NCBI GenBank assembly: GCA_025594325.1
Contig: JANHCV010000008.1
Span: 186,001 to 250,000 of the forward strand
From: Blastocladiella emersonii ATCC 22665
Taxonomy: Eukaryota > Blastocladiomycota > Blastocladiomycetes > Blastocladiales > Blastocladiaceae
Direction of reading: 5' to 3'
Length of the DNA: 64,000 nt
Part shown: positions 61,321-64,000 of the stretch, piece after piece
How positions within the stretch are numbered: position 1 is the first letter of the stretch
Layout of the letters: each line of letters begins with the position of its first letter
Notes under the pieces: generated by a model
Databases searched by the model: none
What the model was told of the DNA's origin: nothing
The model's input: the letters and a program-made list of their open reading frames with translations, nothing else
Position numbers and translations under genes: made by a program

Positions 61321-62828
61321 ATGGATCTCGCAATGCAAACCATGGATGCATCTTCAACTGGCTGCAATGAAACCGTCACCTTGAAGGCTTTACCTGGCGT
61401 CAATGCGGACCCAAAACTGGGCACGTCACCCGAGCTCGACGTGTCGCGCGGGGTCCCGTCCACGCGCGGCGAGCAACAGCACTTGGTTTCCAACGGCATC
61501 TACCCTCTCATGAGCAAACGCTTGGCCTGCGTTCACCGTGCTCTTGAGCAACGGATCAGTGGTGGCGGCAACTCGAAGTGCGCAGCTGCGATGAGTCCTG
61601 CGGCGGTTGGAAAGCGCAAACCGTTGCCTGGCGTCGTGTCGTAGCCGCTTCATCAGACTTCGCTGGTCATACCGGACACTCCCTTCCGCGCCGTTGCCCC
61701 TCTCTCACCGCCAAAGTCGACCAAGTCGTCTCCCGCTTTGGGACCACCTCCGTCCAAGCTACCGATTAAAGCCGAAATCAACACTTACGGTCCACTCTTC
61801 CGGCTCCCCGCTCAGCCCGGGCGCACCACGACGAGCGATCCGCAGTTATTTCTTGATCGGATTTCTCAGTGCGTGTCCACAATTCTCCTGTCGAGGGCGA
61901 TACTTCTCTCCTGCGGAAACATGCCCGATGACGTCTATGCTGCCTGCGCTGTCCTGATCCATCGGTCCACGTCGGACAAGGAGACGGCCCAGGCGTTTCC
62001 CGTCGCCGTCGACCCGGCAAAACGCCCGATTTGGATACAAAGCTGGTCTGCGCTCACCCCAATTCCCGGAACCTCGCCGAAGCGGTTTTGGATGACCTTT
62101 TGGGAGCCGCTAAAGCATCTGGAGACTTCAGAGATGCTCGCCATCAGCGTCGCAATCAAGAAAGTCTTTCTCAGCAAGTTTTCGATGCTCCCTGATTCTC
62201 AAGACCCGAAACTTGCCGCCATGGTCTCGAGCGATTCCGCGACCGTTTACAACATCGCCTTTCGCCTTCGGCACGCCCTCTTCCCGAACCCAGCGCCGCA
62301 TCGGCGGCGAACGAACCCGAATTTGCGCATTGCGCGTACAGCTCGCTTTGCGGCCGCGCACGCTCCCGCTCACCTTTGCCACGGCGCAACCGTGAATATC
62401 GCAGTCCGCCACAACTCAGGTATTCCGCCGCTGCAGTTCCCTTCAGCTCGCAATCGCTTGATTTATGTGCTTATTTTATTGCAAACACTTTGCGGTGTTC
62501 GCTCCCGACGCGGATACCCATTCCATCCCTCGCTGTCGCCGCTCAACGAACGTGGAGTTCATCGCCTCCAAGGTCCTTCTTGGGCTCATGCAAATGGGTC
62601 ACTTCCCGCCGCGGGAGGTGATGCGGACCACCTTGCACGCGACGCTCACCGTCATGTCCCTTGGAACGCGCATCGCGTGCTGCCGCCGAGGAGTGGCGCT
62701 CGTCATTGGATCGAGGCAACTTGCAGTTCGCGAGCCAGTACCTCGCGGCCATTGCCGAGTTCCCAACCGAAGGTTTCGGGTGGCGGCTCGTCGAGATTTG
62801 GTGCATCGTGGATTCCCAGCTCGGATAG
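61321..62828 (+). pseudogene. Array copy 10: gag-like pseudogene (TAG plus frameshifts)
   Basis: The start region reads MDLAMQTMDASSTGCNE. A TAG at 61642-61644 lies in the linker before the capsid-like domain; the same frame continues (GPLFRLPAQPGRTTTSDPQL, GNMPDDVYAACAVLIH, AKRPIWIQSWSALTPIPGTS, AIKKVFLSKFSML). Past about 62330 the frame shifts: the zinc motif (C-x12-H-x4-C part, HSIPRCRRSTNVEFIASKVL) is in a second frame at 62465, and the C-terminal segment (LQFASQYLAAIAEFPTEGFG) is in a third, ending at a TAG at 62826. The SR tract is nearly absent. Confidence 0.65.
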
Positions 62829-62965
62829 TGAGTGGCCTCGGTCGGCGCATGATCCAGATTGCCCGTCGAGGCGGAGCATTGGATAATATATTAGCGTCCG
62901 TTCGTTGAGCCTGAGGACCGTGTCGGCCAGCCCCCCTGATCGGCGCGCCGGGTGGAGTCGCGAAG

Positions 62966-62987
62966 GACGCGTCGCGCGATCACATGT
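62966..62987 (+). promoter_or_regulatory. MCB/E-box promoter module (copy 11)
   Basis: GACGCGTC, GCGCGA, TCACATGT, 88 bp before the ATG at 63075. Confidence 0.6.
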
Positions 62988-63074
62988 TCAGCGGGTCACA
63001 CGGACATCGACTACGCGCCAGCCTTGCGCGCTGAGCGCGCGCTCCCCTTTTCCTGCACATCTACTCACGGAGAA

Positions 63075-63914
63075 ATGTATAAACTTGATGCAATCGTAGT
63101 CGGCGCTAGTCACTCGATGGATTCTCCGGCTACGCCGACAGCACAGCACCAAGCAGTTTCGCGTGAGAGTGGCACACTTGCACCGCTGCCCGTACTAGAG
63201 CACTCGCTCGAGACGCAGCTTTTGATGCAGCTCGATTCGCGACTTTCTTGCATCCATCGCGTACTTCATCAACGACTCAATGTGGCCGCGTGCACTCCTG
63301 GCCTTGACTTGCACATGCATTCCAGCCAATCGCATCCGTCAGCACCAAACGCGGCGGAAATGACGCACACGATCCACTCGCCAAGCGCCCAAGCGTTGCT
63401 TCATCGCAACAAACCAAATGAATTGTCGCTCTTGACACCATCGGAAACCCGACCACAGTCAACGTGTTCGACGACCATGGCCCGCAATGCGAAGCTAGCC
63501 CGCGCCCTCGCAAAGCCCTGCCTGTACTGTCTCAACATCCGATCGGCCGCTCGTGGAGCGCGCGATCACACGCTGGCTCGTTGCAAGTACGCCGCCAGAG
63601 TGGCCGACGTCGCTGGAACTATCTTCTTTGGACTGCGGCAGTTGCCGGGCTTCCCACCCAAAGACTCCATGTGCAGCCGCTCGTACGAGACCCTGAGCGC
63701 CCTCAGTCACGATTACGCAGAGCGCACGCGTCGATTCCACGCCGACACGTTCACTATCTCCACAGTCAAGTCCAAAGCAGCCGAAAACCTCCGCTTCGCA
63801 AACCTCGTGCTTACGGCGCTGGCTGAGTTCCCGCCGACGATGGCTGAGTCGCACCTCGCTCCCGTGTGGAGGGAAGTTGTCGCGATGTGCTCGAGGTTCG
63901 GTATCCGGCTATGA
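63075..63914 (+). CDS. Array copy 11: short form, N-terminal helix joined to zinc motif
   Basis: 279 aa from the ATG at 63075 (MYKLDAIVVGASHSM); the ATG at 63117 (MDSPATPTAQ) is an alternative. The N-terminal helix LETQLLMQLDSRLSCIHRVL matches copy 4. After a Ser/Pro/Thr linker of about 70 residues the zinc motif CLYC-x12-H-x4-C follows directly, then VAGTIFFGLRQLPGFPPKDS and the C-terminal segment (LRFANLVLTALAEFPPTM, HLAPVWREVVAMCSRF). The capsid-like domain and SR tract are absent, yet the frame is intact. It is either an in-frame deletion or a regulator that keeps only the end modules. Confidence 0.7.
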   Translation: MYKLDAIVVGASHSMDSPATPTAQHQAVSRESGTLAPLPVLEHSLETQLLMQLDSRLSCIHRVLHQRLNVAACTPGLDLHMHSSQSHPSAPNAAEMTHTIHSPSAQALLHRNKPNELSLLTPSETRPQSTCSTTMARNAKLARALAKPCLYCLNIRSAARGARDHTLARCKYAARVADVAGTIFFGLRQLPGFPPKDSMCSRSYETLSALSHDYAERTRRFHADTFTISTVKSKAAENLRFANLVLTALAEFPPTMAESHLAPVWREVVAMCSRFGIRL

Positions 63915-64000
63915 TGGATGCGCGGCTGATTTCGCCCATGTTCTCGCCTGGTGGCCGGCCTTTCCTTGGCCATCAAACACGCCTCGCGCTCGTGTTGTGT

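Overview
The window is GC-rich eukaryotic DNA, most probably from a basidiomycete yeast or other fungus. The evidence is housekeeping genes of fungal type (a chitin-synthase-family glycosyltransferase, the phosphatidylethanolamine methyltransferase CHO2, a SEC9/SNAP-25 SNARE, an MTH1-like Nudix hydrolase) with short GT...AG introns of about 55-240 nt and CTGAC-like branch points. The species is not identified.

Region 1 (1-8.03 kb) is mobile DNA: a partial Ty3/gypsy-like Gag, a retroviral-type (rve) integrase, a damaged tyrosine-recombinase-like gene and, divergently across a direct-repeat array, a 996-aa fusion of an archaeo-eukaryotic primase with a herpes-UL9-like helicase. The right edge of this DNA cuts a gag-like gene at 8032/8033.

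Region 2 (8-36 kb) mixes lineage-specific genes with decayed copies: gag-like genes, an F-box gene, a small coiled-coil gene, two HMG-box proteins (one fused to a gag-like N-terminus), the chitin-synthase-like gene, a secreted mucin-like protein, two BTB genes (one intact, one a pseudogene) and a foldback element.

Region 3 (36-44 kb) is a compact, apparently normal block: CHO2, the Nudix hydrolase, a basic nuclear-type protein and SEC9.

Region 4 (44-64 kb) is a head-to-tail array of eleven paralogous gag-like genes, all on the plus strand with a period near 2 kb. The full-length layout is an N-terminal leucine-rich helix, a capsid-like helical domain, an Arg/Ser-rich basic tract, a CX2CX12HX4C zinc-knuckle-like motif and a conserved C-terminal helical segment. 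No reverse transcriptase, protease or integrase accompanies them. Most copies carry a 22-bp module (GACGCGTT, 6 nt, TCAYGTGA: an MCB-like box plus an E-box) about 65-125 bp upstream of the start codon. The same module occurs before gag-like genes at 9 and 20 kb and before the unrelated coiled-coil gene. Several copies are broken by frameshifts or by single in-frame stops, mostly TAG followed by C. The array with its shared promoter module and the integrase/recombinase/primase-helicase element are the two most unusual systems here.
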